From Mycolicibacterium sarraceniae (lineage in GTDB: Bacteria; Actinomycetota; Actinomycetes; Mycobacteriales; Mycobacteriaceae), in the NCBI RefSeq assembly GCF_010731875.1, contig NZ_AP022595.1, positions 620,001 through 684,000 on the forward strand: DNA of 64,000 nucleotides, given 5' to 3'. The stretch's first letter is position 1. Every line of letters begins with the position of its first letter. Positions 42,182 to 51,654 of the stretch are shown piece after piece. The position numbers and the translations under genes were made by a program. The notes beneath the pieces were generated by a model. The model was given only the letters and a program-made list of their open reading frames with translations, was not told the origin of the DNA and ran no database searches.

Positions 42182-43104
42182 AGGCCCAGTATCGGCTTGA
42201 GCCGCTCGGCGACCTCGGTGACACCACCGGGCTTGTAGCCGTTGATCGTGGCCGCACTGAGGATCACACCGCTGACGCCGGCGTCGAGCACCTTGGTCTT
42301 GATCTGGTCGGCGATCTGCTCCGGGCTGCCGAAGACGGCCTGCTGCTTGAACTCGTCCGGGATCATGTCGGGCGTGATGTTCTCGTCGATGATCGCGATC
42401 GCGAGCACGCTGGTTTCCAGGGTCGCCGGGTCGCGGTCGATCTTCTCGCATGCCTCCTTGACCACCTGGACCTTGCGGGGCAACTCGTCGAAACCGGCGA
42501 TGATGTTGAGGTGGTCGAAGTACTTCGCGGCCAACGGGATGGTCTTTTTCTCCCCGCTGCCGCCGATCATCAGTGGAATGTGTTCGCGGAAGCGGGGATT
42601 GGCGAATGCCTCATGGGTTGTGTAGTACTGGCCGTCCACGGTCACGCGCTCGCCCTTGAGCATGGGCAGGATGATCTCCAGCGACTCGTCGAGCTTCTTG
42701 AACCGGTCGGTGAACGTCCCGAATTCATAGCCCAGCGAGTCGTGCTCGAGCTGGAACCAGCCGGTGCCGATGCCCAGGATCGCGCGGCCCTGGCTGATGA
42801 CGTCAAGGGTGGTGATCGCCTTGGCCAGCAGCGTCGGGTTGCGGTAGCTGTTACCGGTGACCAGCGTGCCCAGCTGCACCCGCTGCGTAGCCGTGGCCAG
42901 CGCGCCCAGGGCCGTATAGGCCTCCAGCATCGGTTCCTCGGGGGCACCCAGGCCGGGGAGTTGATAGAAGTGGTCCATCACGAAGACGGAATCGAAGCCC
43001 GCCGCCTCGGCCTCCTGCGCCTGCGCGATCACGGTGGGGAACAGCTCCGAGACACCGGTGCCGTAGGAGAAGTTCGGGATCTGAAGTCCAAGTTTGATTG
43101 CCAC
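42178..43104 (-). CDS. LLM-class F420-dependent oxidoreductase
   Basis: Luciferase-like TIM-barrel flavin/F420 enzyme, 308 aa. Typical blocks: IKLGLQIPNFSYG, EAAGFDSVFVMDHFYQLPG, TLVTGNSYRNPTLLAKA, LGIGTGWFQLEHDSLGYEF (the family hallmark) and PLMIGGSGEKKTIPLAAKYFDH. GTG at 43104 chosen since it directly precedes the conserved N-terminus; the frame is open to 43197. Substrate not evident. Confidence 0.93.
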   Translation of the reverse strand: MAIKLGLQIPNFSYGTGVSELFPTVIAQAQEAEAAGFDSVFVMDHFYQLPGLGAPEEPMLEAYTALGALATATQRVQLGTLVTGNSYRNPTLLAKAITTLDVISQGRAILGIGTGWFQLEHDSLGYEFGTFTDRFKKLDESLEIILPMLKGERVTVDGQYYTTHEAFANPRFREHIPLMIGGSGEKKTIPLAAKYFDHLNIIAGFDELPRKVQVVKEACEKIDRDPATLETSVLAIAIIDENITPDMIPDEFKQQAVFGSPEQIADQIKTKVLDAGVSGVILSAATINGYKPGGVTEVAERLKPILGL

Positions 43105-43195
43105 GCATGCAAACGTAACCCCGACTAACCGGGGCGCGCGCCCCGTTTCTCTCTCGGCGAACCTGGGAATACCGGCGCCCCGTAAGGTCAGGGCC

Positions 43196-43744
43196 ATGAA
43201 AAGCCGCGCCGCCCTCGCCCGCGAGGTGGGCGGCGCCTGGTCTAGTGAAGACTTCGAGCTTGATCCGCCGCGCGCCGGCGAAGTGGCTGATCCCGATGGC
43301 TGCCGCGGGGCCCTGCCACTGCGACGACCACATCCCGAACAATGTCATGGCGCGACCCGGCGACCAGGTGGTGACGTCGTTCGTCGCGGTGTGCGGGCAC
43401 TGCCGCTGGTGAAGATCGATTCGGACATCCCGTTAGTGCCCGCCGCGCTGCTGGCGTGCGCGATCCCGACCGGCTACGGCTCGTCGGTCAAACGCAAATC
43501 GGCGACAGCATTCGGTGCCGCGCACACCGCGGTGTGGGCCGCCGACGCTGTGGCTCTGGTCCGGGATCTGACCCGTAAGGGCGGCACCTGCGTGCTGACC
43601 GGCATGGCGCCGGCCGGTGCGCTGCCAGTGCACCTGGACGAGATGATCACCTGCCGCCACCGGCTCGGCGATATCAACACCGCGTTCGACGACCTGCGAA
43701 GTGGTGAGCTGGTCCGCGGCGTGATCGACTTCGAGATCGCTTGA
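43196..43744 (+). pseudogene. Remnant of a zinc-dependent alcohol dehydrogenase
   Basis: Starts like an NDMA/class III-type alcohol dehydrogenase (MKSRAALAREVGGAW, ELDPPRAGEV). The next conserved block then appears in another frame (MAAAGPCHCDDH and PGDQVVTSFVAVCGHC), and the original frame resumes with LACAIPTGYGS, AHTAVWAADAV, GGTCVLTGMAPAG and DEMITCRHRLGDINTAFDDL. Blocks between these, including much of the NAD fold, are missing. So at least two frameshifts and several deletions occurred. The end runs into the CoA-transferase start. Confidence 0.8.
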
Positions 43745-43749
43745 TCCCC

Positions 43750-46038
43750 ATGGCTTCTCCGCTGTCGGGTATGCGGGTGCTCGAAATCGGCGACCGGATC
43801 GCCACCGCCTACTGTGGCAAGCTCCTGCGCGACGCCGGCGCGGACGTGGTGATGCTGGAGCCGCCGGCTGGGCATCGGCTGCGGCACTATCGCCCCGCCG
43901 GTGTCGCAGCCGCTGAAGGTGACGCCCCGTTCTTTGCGTTCCTGGCCGGCGGTAAGCGCAGCATCACCAGCGCGACGGTTCCCCGCGGCCTACTCGACGC
44001 GGCCGATATCGTGATCCTCGGGGCCTCACCCGACGAAGCGGCCGCACTTGGCCTGGATCGAGACCACATATCGGGGCGCACTGAGGTAATCACGGTCTCG
44101 GACTTCGGCTGGACCGGCCCTTGGGCCGAGATGCCCGCCACCGAGTTCACCCTGCAGGGATGGTGCGGATCCACCGGGTCGCGCGGCGAGCCGGATCGTG
44201 CGCCGATCGCCGTCGGCGGCGACCTCGGCGAGTTCATCGCCGGCAGTTACGGGGCCTTCTTCGCACTCGCCGCCCACCGTGGCGGCGGGCCGTTCGACCT
44301 GTCGGTACTGGAAGCCATGACCACCTCGATGCAGGTGTTCTCCTGGCTGCGCAAGGAATTGATGCTGCTGGAGGTCCTCGGGCGTTCCACCGAAGTGCCG
44401 TCAGTCGAACGCGCCAAAGACGGTTATGTCGGCATCTCGATGGCCACCGGACAGCAGTGGCAGGACTTCTGCGCGATGGTCGGCTGTGCCGACCTGGCCG
44501 ACATCCCCGAGCTGCGCTTCCAGGTCGGACGTTGGGAACAGCGCGATCTCATCCGGTCCCGCACCGCGGAGTTCTTCGCCACACACACCGTCGACGAGAT
44601 CGTCGAGTTGGCGGCGCTGTTCCGCATCCCGATGACGGCGATCGGCAACGGCGAAACCCTTTACGGCATGGATCACTTCATCGACAGGCAGTCGTTCGAT
44701 GACCATCCCGCCGGCTTCCGGGCGCCCCGCGCGCCCTGGCGGATGAGCGCCACTCCCCCACTGCCCCCGGCCCTGCCGCCGGTTCTCGGTGACACCGAGT
44801 CCCCCTGGCAGCCGCGTGATTCCAAGGCTCAGCGCACGGGCCTGCCACTCGCGGGCGTCCGTATCGTGGACCTGACCGCGTTCTGGGCGGGCCCGACCGC
44901 GACGCATCTGCTGGCAATGCTCGGCGCCGAGGTGGTGAAGATCGAATCGGTGCAACGCCCAGATGGGATGCGCTTCGCCGGCGGGTTCCGCGAGGACGTC
45001 GAACGGTGGTGGGAATACAGCTGGGTGTTCCACGGGGTGAACTCCGGTAAGCGCTCGATCACGCTGGATCTCGGATCCGAAGAAGGCAGAAGACTTTTCG
45101 GCCGGATGGTCGCGGGAGCCGATGTGGTGGTCGAGAACTTCACCCCCCGGGTGATGGAGAATTTCGGCCTGAGCTACGAGCAGCTGCGCGAACTCAACGA
45201 GCAGATCATCGAGGTCCGCATGCCCGGGTTCGGGCTCGACGGCCCGTGGCGCGACCGGGTCGGCTTCGCGATGACGATGGAACAGCTCGCCGGACTGGCC
45301 TGGCTCACCGGGTATCCCGACGGACTACCCACCGCGCCACGCGGCGCGTGTGACCCGCTGGCCGGGGTGCACGCCGCGTTCCTCACACTCGCTGCGCTGG
45401 AACACCGGCGCCGGACCGGGCAGGGCCAGCTGATCGAACTGCCGATGATCGACGTGGTGCTCAACGCCAGCGCCCTGCAGGTGATCGAGCGTGATGTCTC
45501 TGGTGTGCTACTCAGGCGACGGGGTAATCGTGGGCACGAGTTCGCCGTACAGAACGTCTACGCCTGCGCGGGCGACGACCAGTGGATCGCGGTCAGCATT
45601 CGCCACCACCGCGACTGGAAAGCCCTCAAAGAGGTTCTCGGCCAACCGGTATGGGCCCACAGCCTCGTCTACGGCGAGGACGCCGCCGACTCCATCGACA
45701 GTCACCTTACCGACTGGTTCGCGGCCCAGGCCCGTGACGCCGCCGTCGCCACGCTGCTCGCCGCGGGCATCCCCGCCGCGCCGGTAGTCCAACCACCCGA
45801 GGTGATCGACAATCCCGCGCTGCAGGCCCGGGGCTTCTTCCAGACGGTCACCCACCCGCTGTGCGGCCCGCTGCCCTACCCGCGGCCGCCGGTCACCGGC
45901 CACTTCGTGACTAGCGCCGCCCCACTGCTGGGCCAGGACAACACCGAAATCCTCGGCCGGTCATTGGGATTGACGGCTCAAGACCTGGTTCGCCTTGAGG
46001 AGGGCACCATCATCGGAACCTGGCCGCTGGGCCTCTGA
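43750..46038 (+). CDS. Two-domain CaiB/BaiF family CoA transferase
   Basis: 762-aa protein with two tandem class III CoA-transferase units. Unit 1 (about 1-345) begins GMRVLEIGDRIATAYCGKLL; unit 2 (about 360-760) begins GVRIVDLTAFWAGPTATHLL and continues with AEVVKIESVQRPD, SGKRSITLDL and ADVVVENFTPRVMENFGL. Aligning the two, the catalytic Asp position is Asp in unit 2 (ELPMIDVV) but Glu in unit 1 (LSVLEAM), so unit 1 may be non-catalytic. The ATG at 43750 was preferred over a TTG at 43741. CoA donor and acceptor unknown. Confidence 0.93.
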   Translation: MASPLSGMRVLEIGDRIATAYCGKLLRDAGADVVMLEPPAGHRLRHYRPAGVAAAEGDAPFFAFLAGGKRSITSATVPRGLLDAADIVILGASPDEAAALGLDRDHISGRTEVITVSDFGWTGPWAEMPATEFTLQGWCGSTGSRGEPDRAPIAVGGDLGEFIAGSYGAFFALAAHRGGGPFDLSVLEAMTTSMQVFSWLRKELMLLEVLGRSTEVPSVERAKDGYVGISMATGQQWQDFCAMVGCADLADIPELRFQVGRWEQRDLIRSRTAEFFATHTVDEIVELAALFRIPMTAIGNGETLYGMDHFIDRQSFDDHPAGFRAPRAPWRMSATPPLPPALPPVLGDTESPWQPRDSKAQRTGLPLAGVRIVDLTAFWAGPTATHLLAMLGAEVVKIESVQRPDGMRFAGGFREDVERWWEYSWVFHGVNSGKRSITLDLGSEEGRRLFGRMVAGADVVVENFTPRVMENFGLSYEQLRELNEQIIEVRMPGFGLDGPWRDRVGFAMTMEQLAGLAWLTGYPDGLPTAPRGACDPLAGVHAAFLTLAALEHRRRTGQGQLIELPMIDVVLNASALQVIERDVSGVLLRRRGNRGHEFAVQNVYACAGDDQWIAVSIRHHRDWKALKEVLGQPVWAHSLVYGEDAADSIDSHLTDWFAAQARDAAVATLLAAGIPAAPVVQPPEVIDNPALQARGFFQTVTHPLCGPLPYPRPPVTGHFVTSAAPLLGQDNTEILGRSLGLTAQDLVRLEEGTIIGTWPLGL

Positions 46039-46456
46039 CTTACCGGTGGATCCAATCACGGGGCCGCACCCGCCAGGTGCACCGCTCATACTCGAGGTGA
46101 CGCTGTTGATCACAGCGGGCGGAAAGTCAGTGCGCTCAGCGATGATTCGAGCGATATTGGCGGCACACCACGGGGCCTCGGGCGGCGTAGGGTTCGCGTA
46201 TCAGCTCCCGCCGGGTGGCGATCCCCATCGGCGCCGCCTCACCGAGATCGGTTGTCCACGGATATGTCTCAGCGCTGTCGGCCGGCAACGCGCGATCGTT
46301 GATCGGGCCCTGCAGGTGCGAGGCATGCGTGCCAGTGACCGCAGCGCCCACCTCGGCGACCGTGATCGCGCGCCGCGCCACGTCCCGCGACCAGTCACTG
46401 TCGTCGAAAGCCGACCGCGCCGCCGGCGGCCAGGCATCCATCGATGGGCAGTTCGG
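46039..46456. other. 418-base gap between CoA transferase and arcA
   Basis: No recognisable gene. A minus-strand 101-codon frame (46136-46441, beginning MDAWPPAARS) has no identifiable motif and ends in a basic tail; it may be another decayed gene or chance. Nothing on the plus strand is convincing. Confidence 0.4.
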
Positions 46457-47674
46457 TCACAGCGGATCCCGCGCCACCGGACAGGACATGCACCGTGGGC
46501 CGCCGCGCCCGGTACCCAGCTCGGAGGCGCCGATAGGCAGCACCTCGATACCCGAATCCTGCAGTCGGGCATTGGTTTCGGAGTTCCGCTCGTAGGCAAC
46601 GACGACACCGGGCGCCAACGCCAGCGTGTTGTTACCGTCATCCCATTGCTCACGTTCGGCGGTCACCGGATCCAGACCGGTGTCGATGACGCGCAGCCGT
46701 TCGATTCCCATCGCCTCGGCCGCAGCCCTCACGAACGGTGCCTCGTCGGCGATCGTGATCCCGTCAGAGGTGCGCTTGATGGTGAACGCTGACAGCGAAT
46801 CGCTGATCGCCGGATACATCACCACCGCGTCGACGTCGACCATCGTGCAGACGGTGTCCAGGTGCATCTGCGCGCGCTCCTGGGCGATCGGGACGGCGAG
46901 CACCGTATGGGCCAGGCCGTCGTCGAATAGGCTGCGCGCCAGCGCTTCCGCGCCTGCCGGGGTGGTGCGCTCCCCTACCCCGACGGCCACCACTCCGGGC
47001 GAGAGCAGCAGAACATCGCCGCCTTCGACCGGCGCTATCTGCGATTCGTAGGCGCGCCGCACCCCGAGGAAACGCGGGTGGTGGGCGTAGATCAGATCGG
47101 TCAGCGAAGTTTCACGGATCCGGGCCGGCAGCGCCAGCGAGGTAATCGCCACCCGCGGGCCTATCCAGAACGACGAGTCGCGGGTGAACAACAGATTGGG
47201 CAGCGGCTCGATGACGAAATCGCCGCCGTGATGCATGCGCCGCACCAGCGACGTGTCACTCTTGGCCCCCGAGGGCAGTTCGGTGAAGGTCATACCCCCC
47301 GTCAGGACGTGCGCCAGCGCGGCCGGCTCCAGACCGCGCAAATGAGCCGAAAGTTCCTGCGCCAGTGGCATTCCCAGACGACGCGCATCTACCGCCGCGG
47401 CGATCCCCTGCATCCGGGCCGCACCGCTGTTCAGCGCCTCGGTCAGGAGCTCGGACATCAGCAGTACTTCCACGCCCCGCGACCGCAGCAGATCGGCGAA
47501 CGCATCGTGTTCTTCCTGTGCCCGTGCCACCCAGGGCAGTCCATCGAAGAGCAGCTTGTCGTTGTTACGCGGCGTCAGCCGTTGTAATTCAGCGCCGGGC
47601 CGGTGCAAGATGACGACCCGCAGCGTCCCGACCTCGGAGTTGGAGCCCAGCACGGTGGCAGTCACAGATAGCAC
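46457..47674 (-). CDS. arcA: Arginine deiminase
   Basis: Hydrolyses arginine to citrulline and ammonia. 405 aa, full length. Active-site residues are visible: [27 protein letters not shown] (Glu), [13 protein letters not shown] (His and Asp) and the C-terminal nucleophile Cys in [13 protein letters not shown]-terminal [18 protein letters not shown] is typical. No carbamate kinase or ornithine carbamoyltransferase gene is adjacent, so it stands alone here as in the Rv1001 locus. Confidence 0.97.
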   Translation of the reverse strand: MLSVTATVLGSNSEVGTLRVVILHRPGAELQRLTPRNNDKLLFDGLPWVARAQEEHDAFADLLRSRGVEVLLMSELLTEALNSGAARMQGIAAAVDARRLGMPLAQELSAHLRGLEPAALAHVLTGGMTFTELPSGAKSDTSLVRRMHHGGDFVIEPLPNLLFTRDSSFWIGPRVAITSLALPARIRETSLTDLIYAHHPRFLGVRRAYESQIAPVEGGDVLLLSPGVVAVGVGERTTPAGAEALARSLFDDGLAHTVLAVPIAQERAQMHLDTVCTMVDVDAVVMYPAISDSLSAFTIKRTSDGITIADEAPFVRAAAEAMGIERLRVIDTGLDPVTAEREQWDDGNNTLALAPGVVVAYERNSETNARLQDSGIEVLPIGASELGTGRGGPRCMSCPVARDPL

Positions 47675-47712
47675 CGTAACAACTGGTCCGCCACCTTAAC
47701 TATCGTTGAGGT

Positions 47713-47915
47713 GTGAGCGAGCAGGAACTGGTGCCCGGCGACCTGGCCCAGCGGGCCGGGGTGGCGATCTCGGCGAGCGGATTGTGCAGATACAGCGGTT
47801 GCGCGACAATCTCGCCGACTGCATCGGCTGCGGTTGCCTGAGCCTGCGCAGCTGTGCCCTGTCCAATCCCGAAGACGCGCTGGCCGGCCAAGGTCCCGGA
47901 GTGTTTCGACGATAG
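47713..47915 (+). pseudogene. SoxR remnant with internal deletion and frameshift
   Basis: The first frame from GTG 47713 gives a SoxR-like start, ELVPGDLAQRAGVAIS. It is followed in another frame by the SoxR C-terminal part: RIVQIQRLRDNLADCIGCG with CLSLRSCALSNPEDALAG, including the four Cys of the [2Fe-2S] redox site. The rest of the DNA-binding domain and dimerisation helix (about 85 codons) is gone. It cannot encode a working regulator. Confidence 0.85.
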
Positions 47916-47924
47916 ATCGAACAG

Positions 47925-48542
47925 ATGTGCGATATCCTCGACCGCGTGTCTGTGTCGGTTCAGGGCGCGCTGTTCGAGCACAGTGAGCGCCGCGAGCTCG
48001 GCGCCGGTGCGTGGATCGAGCTGCGTTCGGCGTGGGCCGAGGATGCCGACGCGCTGTTCGAGGGCTTACTCGGCGATACCCCGTGGCGGGCCGAACGGCG
48101 GCAGATGTACGACCGCGTCCTCGACGTCCCCCGACTGGTCTGCTTCCACGACCTGAATACCGAGCAGCCGCCGCATCCCGCCATCACCAAGGTGCGGCGT
48201 CGCCTCAACGACATCTACGCCGGCGAACTCGGCGAACCCTTCACCACCGCGGGCCTGTGTCTATACCGCGACGGCGCCGACAGCGTCGCCTGGCACGGCG
48301 ACACGATCGGCCGCAGCAGCACCGAGGACACCATGGTCGCGATCGTCAGCCTCGGCGCGACCCGGGTGTTCGCGCTGCGCCCTCGCGGCGGCGGACCCTC
48401 ACTGCGGCTGCCACAACATCACGGCGACCTTCTGGTGATGGGCGGTTCGTGCCAACGCACCTGGGAACACGCGGTGCCCAAAACCGCGCGGCCGAGAGGT
48501 CCACGGATCAGCATCCAGTTCCGCCCGCGCGATGTGCGCTGA
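47925..48542 (+). CDS. AlkB-like 2-oxoglutarate/Fe(II) dioxygenase (Rv1000c type)
   Basis: 205-aa dealkylase-like enzyme. Iron ligands HxD in AWHGDTIG and the distal His in CQRTWEHAVPK are present, and the 2-oxoglutarate Arg lies in GPRISIQFRPRDV; LCLYRDGADSVAWH is the typical preceding strand. Role in repair of alkylated nucleic acid is inferred. The start is uncertain: ATG 47925 as given, or GTG at 47946 or 47952. It begins just after the soxR remnant. Confidence 0.88.
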   Translation: MCDILDRVSVSVQGALFEHSERRELGAGAWIELRSAWAEDADALFEGLLGDTPWRAERRQMYDRVLDVPRLVCFHDLNTEQPPHPAITKVRRRLNDIYAGELGEPFTTAGLCLYRDGADSVAWHGDTIGRSSTEDTMVAIVSLGATRVFALRPRGGGPSLRLPQHHGDLLVMGGSCQRTWEHAVPKTARPRGPRISIQFRPRDVR

Positions 48543-48544
48543 GC

Positions 48545-49198
48545 TCAGCGGCGAATGGCGTTAACGCCGGCGACCAGAAGATCGCGGGCGCGGCCAGTGT
48601 TCACCGGCGCGATCGGTTTGTCGGGTGCCACCACCGGGTTGGCGCTGACGATCACCTGATAGACGCCGAAGTGCGCGGAGTAGTTGTAGGTCTCCCCGGT
48701 GCGCAGCTGATTATCGACCGCAGCCTGCAGGACTCGGTGCACGCCGAGGGTCTGGGTGCCGTCGATCTTCGGGGTGTCGACGATTTCGACCAGGCCGCGC
48801 AGCCCGGAACCGGTGAAAGTGACCTTCTGGCAGTCGGGTCCGGGTTCGGCGACCGGAATCGGCGAGTTGGTTTCGACCGCGATGACGATGAAGCGGTTGC
48901 CCTCGCCTTGAGCGGAAACGGCGGCCATATTACCCTCCGTTCCCGTCGGAACGAGTTGTCCGGCCGCGAATTTCGCGCAGGCGGGCGGGTCGAATGTCAG
49001 TCTGTCGGGCAGCTTCTGGCCGGCCAGCAGTTGGGGGTCGATCCCGGTTTTGGCGGTCTCGGACACGGTGAACCCGGGGCCGAAGGTGGCTTTGAGCGTT
49101 GTCACCTTCGCGATATCGGCCTGCGTCGCGTCACCCGAACCGCAGGCAACCAACAGACCGGCACCCAGCACTGCCATGGCCGCGCCGGGTTTCCACAT
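48545..49198 (-). CDS. DUF5642-type lipoprotein
   Basis: Lipoprotein of 217 aa: signal with lipobox LLVACG, then a domain of unknown function typical of mycobacterial envelope lipoproteins (FGPGFTVSETAKTGIDPQLL, FDPPACAKFAAGQLVPTG, RARDLLVAGVNAIRR). The ATG at 49198 (MWKPGAAMAVLG) fits the signal peptide; the frame is open to 49342. A paralogue follows immediately upstream at 49227-49892. Confidence 0.85.
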   Translation of the reverse strand: MWKPGAAMAVLGAGLLVACGSGDATQADIAKVTTLKATFGPGFTVSETAKTGIDPQLLAGQKLPDRLTFDPPACAKFAAGQLVPTGTEGNMAAVSAQGEGNRFIVIAVETNSPIPVAEPGPDCQKVTFTGSGLRGLVEIVDTPKIDGTQTLGVHRVLQAAVDNQLRTGETYNYSAHFGVYQVIVSANPVVAPDKPIAPVNTGRARDLLVAGVNAIRR

Positions 49199-49226
49199 CG
49201 TGGCCAATGTACCAACGCGCCGGTAC

Positions 49227-49892
49227 TCACCCGCGCAGGGCGGACACCGTCGCGACCAACAGATCGCTGACGAAGTGGGAATCCAGCGGCGGATGCGGCG
49301 ATCCCGGATCGGTGACCAAGGTGACGTAGGCGATATGGCCATCGACGTAGGCCTGCGCGGTGACGGCGTTGCTGTCGGTCTCGGTGCCGGATTCGACGAT
49401 CATCCGGGTGGCGACCGTCATCGCGATAGTGTCGGCACCGTCGATGCGGGGCGCCTCAGCGAGTGCGATGTCACCGGAAGTGTGGGCGAACCTCATTCTC
49501 CAGTGCGCACAGTCGCCCCGCACTCCGGCGTCCGGCAAGCCCTGGCCTGGCACCGCGACGACGACGTAGACCGTTCCGCCCGGTCCGGAGGCCGAGTACC
49601 CGCGGGTGCCCGGTTCGTCGGGGGCCGGGTCGGCCAGCGCGGCGCATTGCGGAGGCGTCGCCGTCCACCCGGATCCGAAGCCCCACAGCCCCGCCGCGCT
49701 CAATGGTCCGATGACGTCGGCGATCTCGTAGCCCGCGGGCAATGCCGGCCGGATCCGTTTGATATTGGCCGGATTGATCGGACCGGACGCACTCGCCGAC
49801 GCGCTCGGCGATGACGGTGACGGCGCCGTGTTGGGCTGGGCCGCGCACGCGGCCAGCCAGAGCGCCATCAGGCAGACGATGAGCCGCTGCAC
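49227..49892 (-). CDS. DUF5642-type lipoprotein, paralogue
   Basis: 221-aa lipoprotein with lipobox WLAACA, a low-complexity Ser/Ala/Pro linker (about 20-37), then IRPALPAGYEIADVIG, TATPPQCAALADPAP and an end, FVSDLLVATVSALRG, that matches the end of the downstream paralogue (RDLLVAGVNAIRR). GTG start. The pair lies 28 bases apart and is probably one transcript. Function unknown. Confidence 0.85.
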   Translation of the reverse strand: MQRLIVCLMALWLAACAAQPNTAPSPSSPSASASASGPINPANIKRIRPALPAGYEIADVIGPLSAAGLWGFGSGWTATPPQCAALADPAPDEPGTRGYSASGPGGTVYVVVAVPGQGLPDAGVRGDCAHWRMRFAHTSGDIALAEAPRIDGADTIAMTVATRMIVESGTETDSNAVTAQAYVDGHIAYVTLVTDPGSPHPPLDSHFVSDLLVATVSALRG

Positions 49893-49945
49893 CGGGTCTT
49901 GATACCACTGTTTATTGGCCTGATGCGCGCGCCTCGCGGGCTAAC

Positions 49946-50354
49946 TTGGCAGCCATCTGTACTCGAGTGCTGTGGAACAGCAACGACGTAGCCGTTCTCA
50001 CCGGTCGCACGATGGACTGGCCGGAGTCGAACCAGCCGCTGGTCGTCGGCTTCCCCCAGGGGGCTGTGGTTGCAGTACCCACTGGACCAGGCGGCCACCG
50101 TCGCCGAAGCGCTGCCGCTGATGGACGACATCCAGGTGCTGAAGATCTCGGCCCGCGGGAATGACGCCAACCGAACCGTCACCGACCTGACCAACCGGAT
50201 GTACTTCTTCGAGCTGACCGCCAGCCCCAGTGTCATCTGGGTCGAGATGGATCGGTTGAAGCGCGAGGGCGGGCCCGTCGCGGTCGAACCCTATGACGAA
50301 TCACTCGTCGGCGATATCACCGACCGCTTCGCACCGCACGATCTGCCGATCTAA
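49946..50354 (+). pseudogene. Remnant of a linear-amide C-N hydrolase (choloylglycine hydrolase type)
   Basis: The first frame gives the family N-terminus with the nucleophilic Cys, CTRVLWNSNDVAVLTGRTMD, and stops making sense after about 40 residues. A second frame from about 50070 gives the C-terminus: YPLDQAATVAEALPLMDDIQ, RMYFFELTASPSVIWVEMD. The middle of the enzyme (about 200 residues) is missing and the frames differ, so the gene is dead. Confidence 0.8.
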
Positions 50355-50365
50355 CGCCTGCCGTA

Positions 50366-50842
50366 CTAGCGGTTGAGACGCCAGATATCGGTGGACATCA
50401 GCGTCGCGAACGAGCACCACAACGGGTACGGCGCCAGTGCGGCGCCGTACTTCGGATCCGCGGCGGCGGCGCGGCGGGCCAGATCGGCGCTGCTGACCGC
50501 TAGCGCGCCGGCCACGACCGCCGACGTGCCGAGCCGGTGCGATTTGAAGAACAGCCAACTCCAGCTGGCGTTGAGCACCAGATTGGCACCCAGCGCGGCG
50601 CTGTAGGCGCGAGCCTTGTCGTCGTCACCGGCGGCGCGGAACTTCTCGATCGCCGCGGCGGACGTGACGGCGATATCGGCGTAGAGCGCTGTCCATGCCA
50701 CCGGGAACACCGCGTTGGGCGGCACGTATCGCGGCTTGCGCAGGGTCGGGTACCACGTCTCGACACCCTGGCGGGTGGCGACGCTACCAACTACGGCCGC
50801 TGCTGCGGTGGTCAACGACGTTGCGATGATCGACTTGCCCAT
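50366..50842 (-). CDS. TspO/MBR-family membrane protein
   Basis: 158-aa protein with five predicted helices of the tryptophan-rich sensory protein/peripheral benzodiazepine receptor family. Conserved blocks: YPTLRKPRYVPPNAVFPVAWTALY-like region (WYPTLRKP, PPNAVFPVAWT), ANLVLNASWSWLFFKSHRLG and ALAPYPLWCSFATLMSTDIW. Binds porphyrins or similar ligands in other species. ATG 50842 preferred; GTG 50851 would add three residues. Confidence 0.9.
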   Translation of the reverse strand: MGKSIIATSLTTAAAAVVGSVATRQGVETWYPTLRKPRYVPPNAVFPVAWTALYADIAVTSAAAIEKFRAAGDDDKARAYSAALGANLVLNASWSWLFFKSHRLGTSAVVAGALAVSSADLARRAAAADPKYGAALAPYPLWCSFATLMSTDIWRLNR

Positions 50843-50913
50843 GAACGCCACCGTACCCGTGCGACGGGCGGGCGATGTTGGTCACCGGGAAAAGCAATTG
50901 GTGCCGTCGACGG

Positions 50914-51464
50914 TCACCCCCAGACGGGAATGTGAAGTCCGCTGAAGCGCTCCATGATCCCGCCGTTCGGCCGGTTCGGATTGTCGATCAGAACGAAGGA
51001 CGCACTTGGCTCCGCGCCGTCGGATTGCGCGATGAGGTCTCGTTTGACGATGGTCGCAATCCTGGCGCTCTGCGAGTACCCGAACACCACACAATCGGAC
51101 GGCGCAGCCGTATGGTCACCGAAATGGTCTGCCTCGCAGGATGTCCGCCCCTGTGGGCAGTTGTCCAGATTGCCGGCCAGAAGTGCTTGGGGGTGTGCAC
51201 GGCGACCAGGTGGTAGGCACCGGGATCAGTCGATTCGGCCCGAGCCAGCCCGGTGGGTGCGATGTAGAGATCGAGCGCGCCCTGGACGAGCTCGCCGACG
51301 AAGTCCGACGATTCCCCGACCAGCGGATGCCCGGCCCCGCCCATGATCAACGCCGTAGTGACGATTAGCTCAATGCCGGCGGTCAGCGAGCCGGCGGATC
51401 CGAAAACGACCGGGCACAAGACTGCGAGCGCCGCCAGACACAGCAAGCGCTGACAGCTGGCCAT
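50914..51464 (-). pseudogene. Frameshifted PE-PPE-domain lipase/esterase remnant
   Basis: From ATG 51464: a signal peptide (LLCLAALAVLCPVVFGSAG) then the PE-PPE start TALIMGGAGHPL and VAVHTPKHFWP. Near 51185 the coding sense jumps to another frame, LAGNLDNC then SDCVVFGYSQSARIATIVKRD (with the GYSQS nucleophile elbow), SFVLIDNPNRPNGG and GLHIPVWG, and a stop at 50914. The C-terminal third, with the other catalytic residues, is missing. Both a frameshift and a truncation are visible. Confidence 0.8.
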
Positions 51465-51654
51465 GGCGCCCCGAACGCCAAGCGCAACGCCGATGGGTGG
51501 CTTCGCCCGATCCACCGTCGCGACCACGTTGCGCCGTTGCACTTACGCGACCTAGCAGCCACGGTGCACCTCTGGTGCGGCGCACGTTCACAAACGTTCA
51601 AATTCGCTGTCAAGCGCATTAAGCTGCTCAATCGAATTGGGTCGGCCGCAGGGG

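Noticed and set aside
41572..43128. 518-codon plus-strand frame spanning the pmt end and LLM gene
   Set aside because: It is out of frame with pmt and antisense to the LLM gene; composition is shadow-like.
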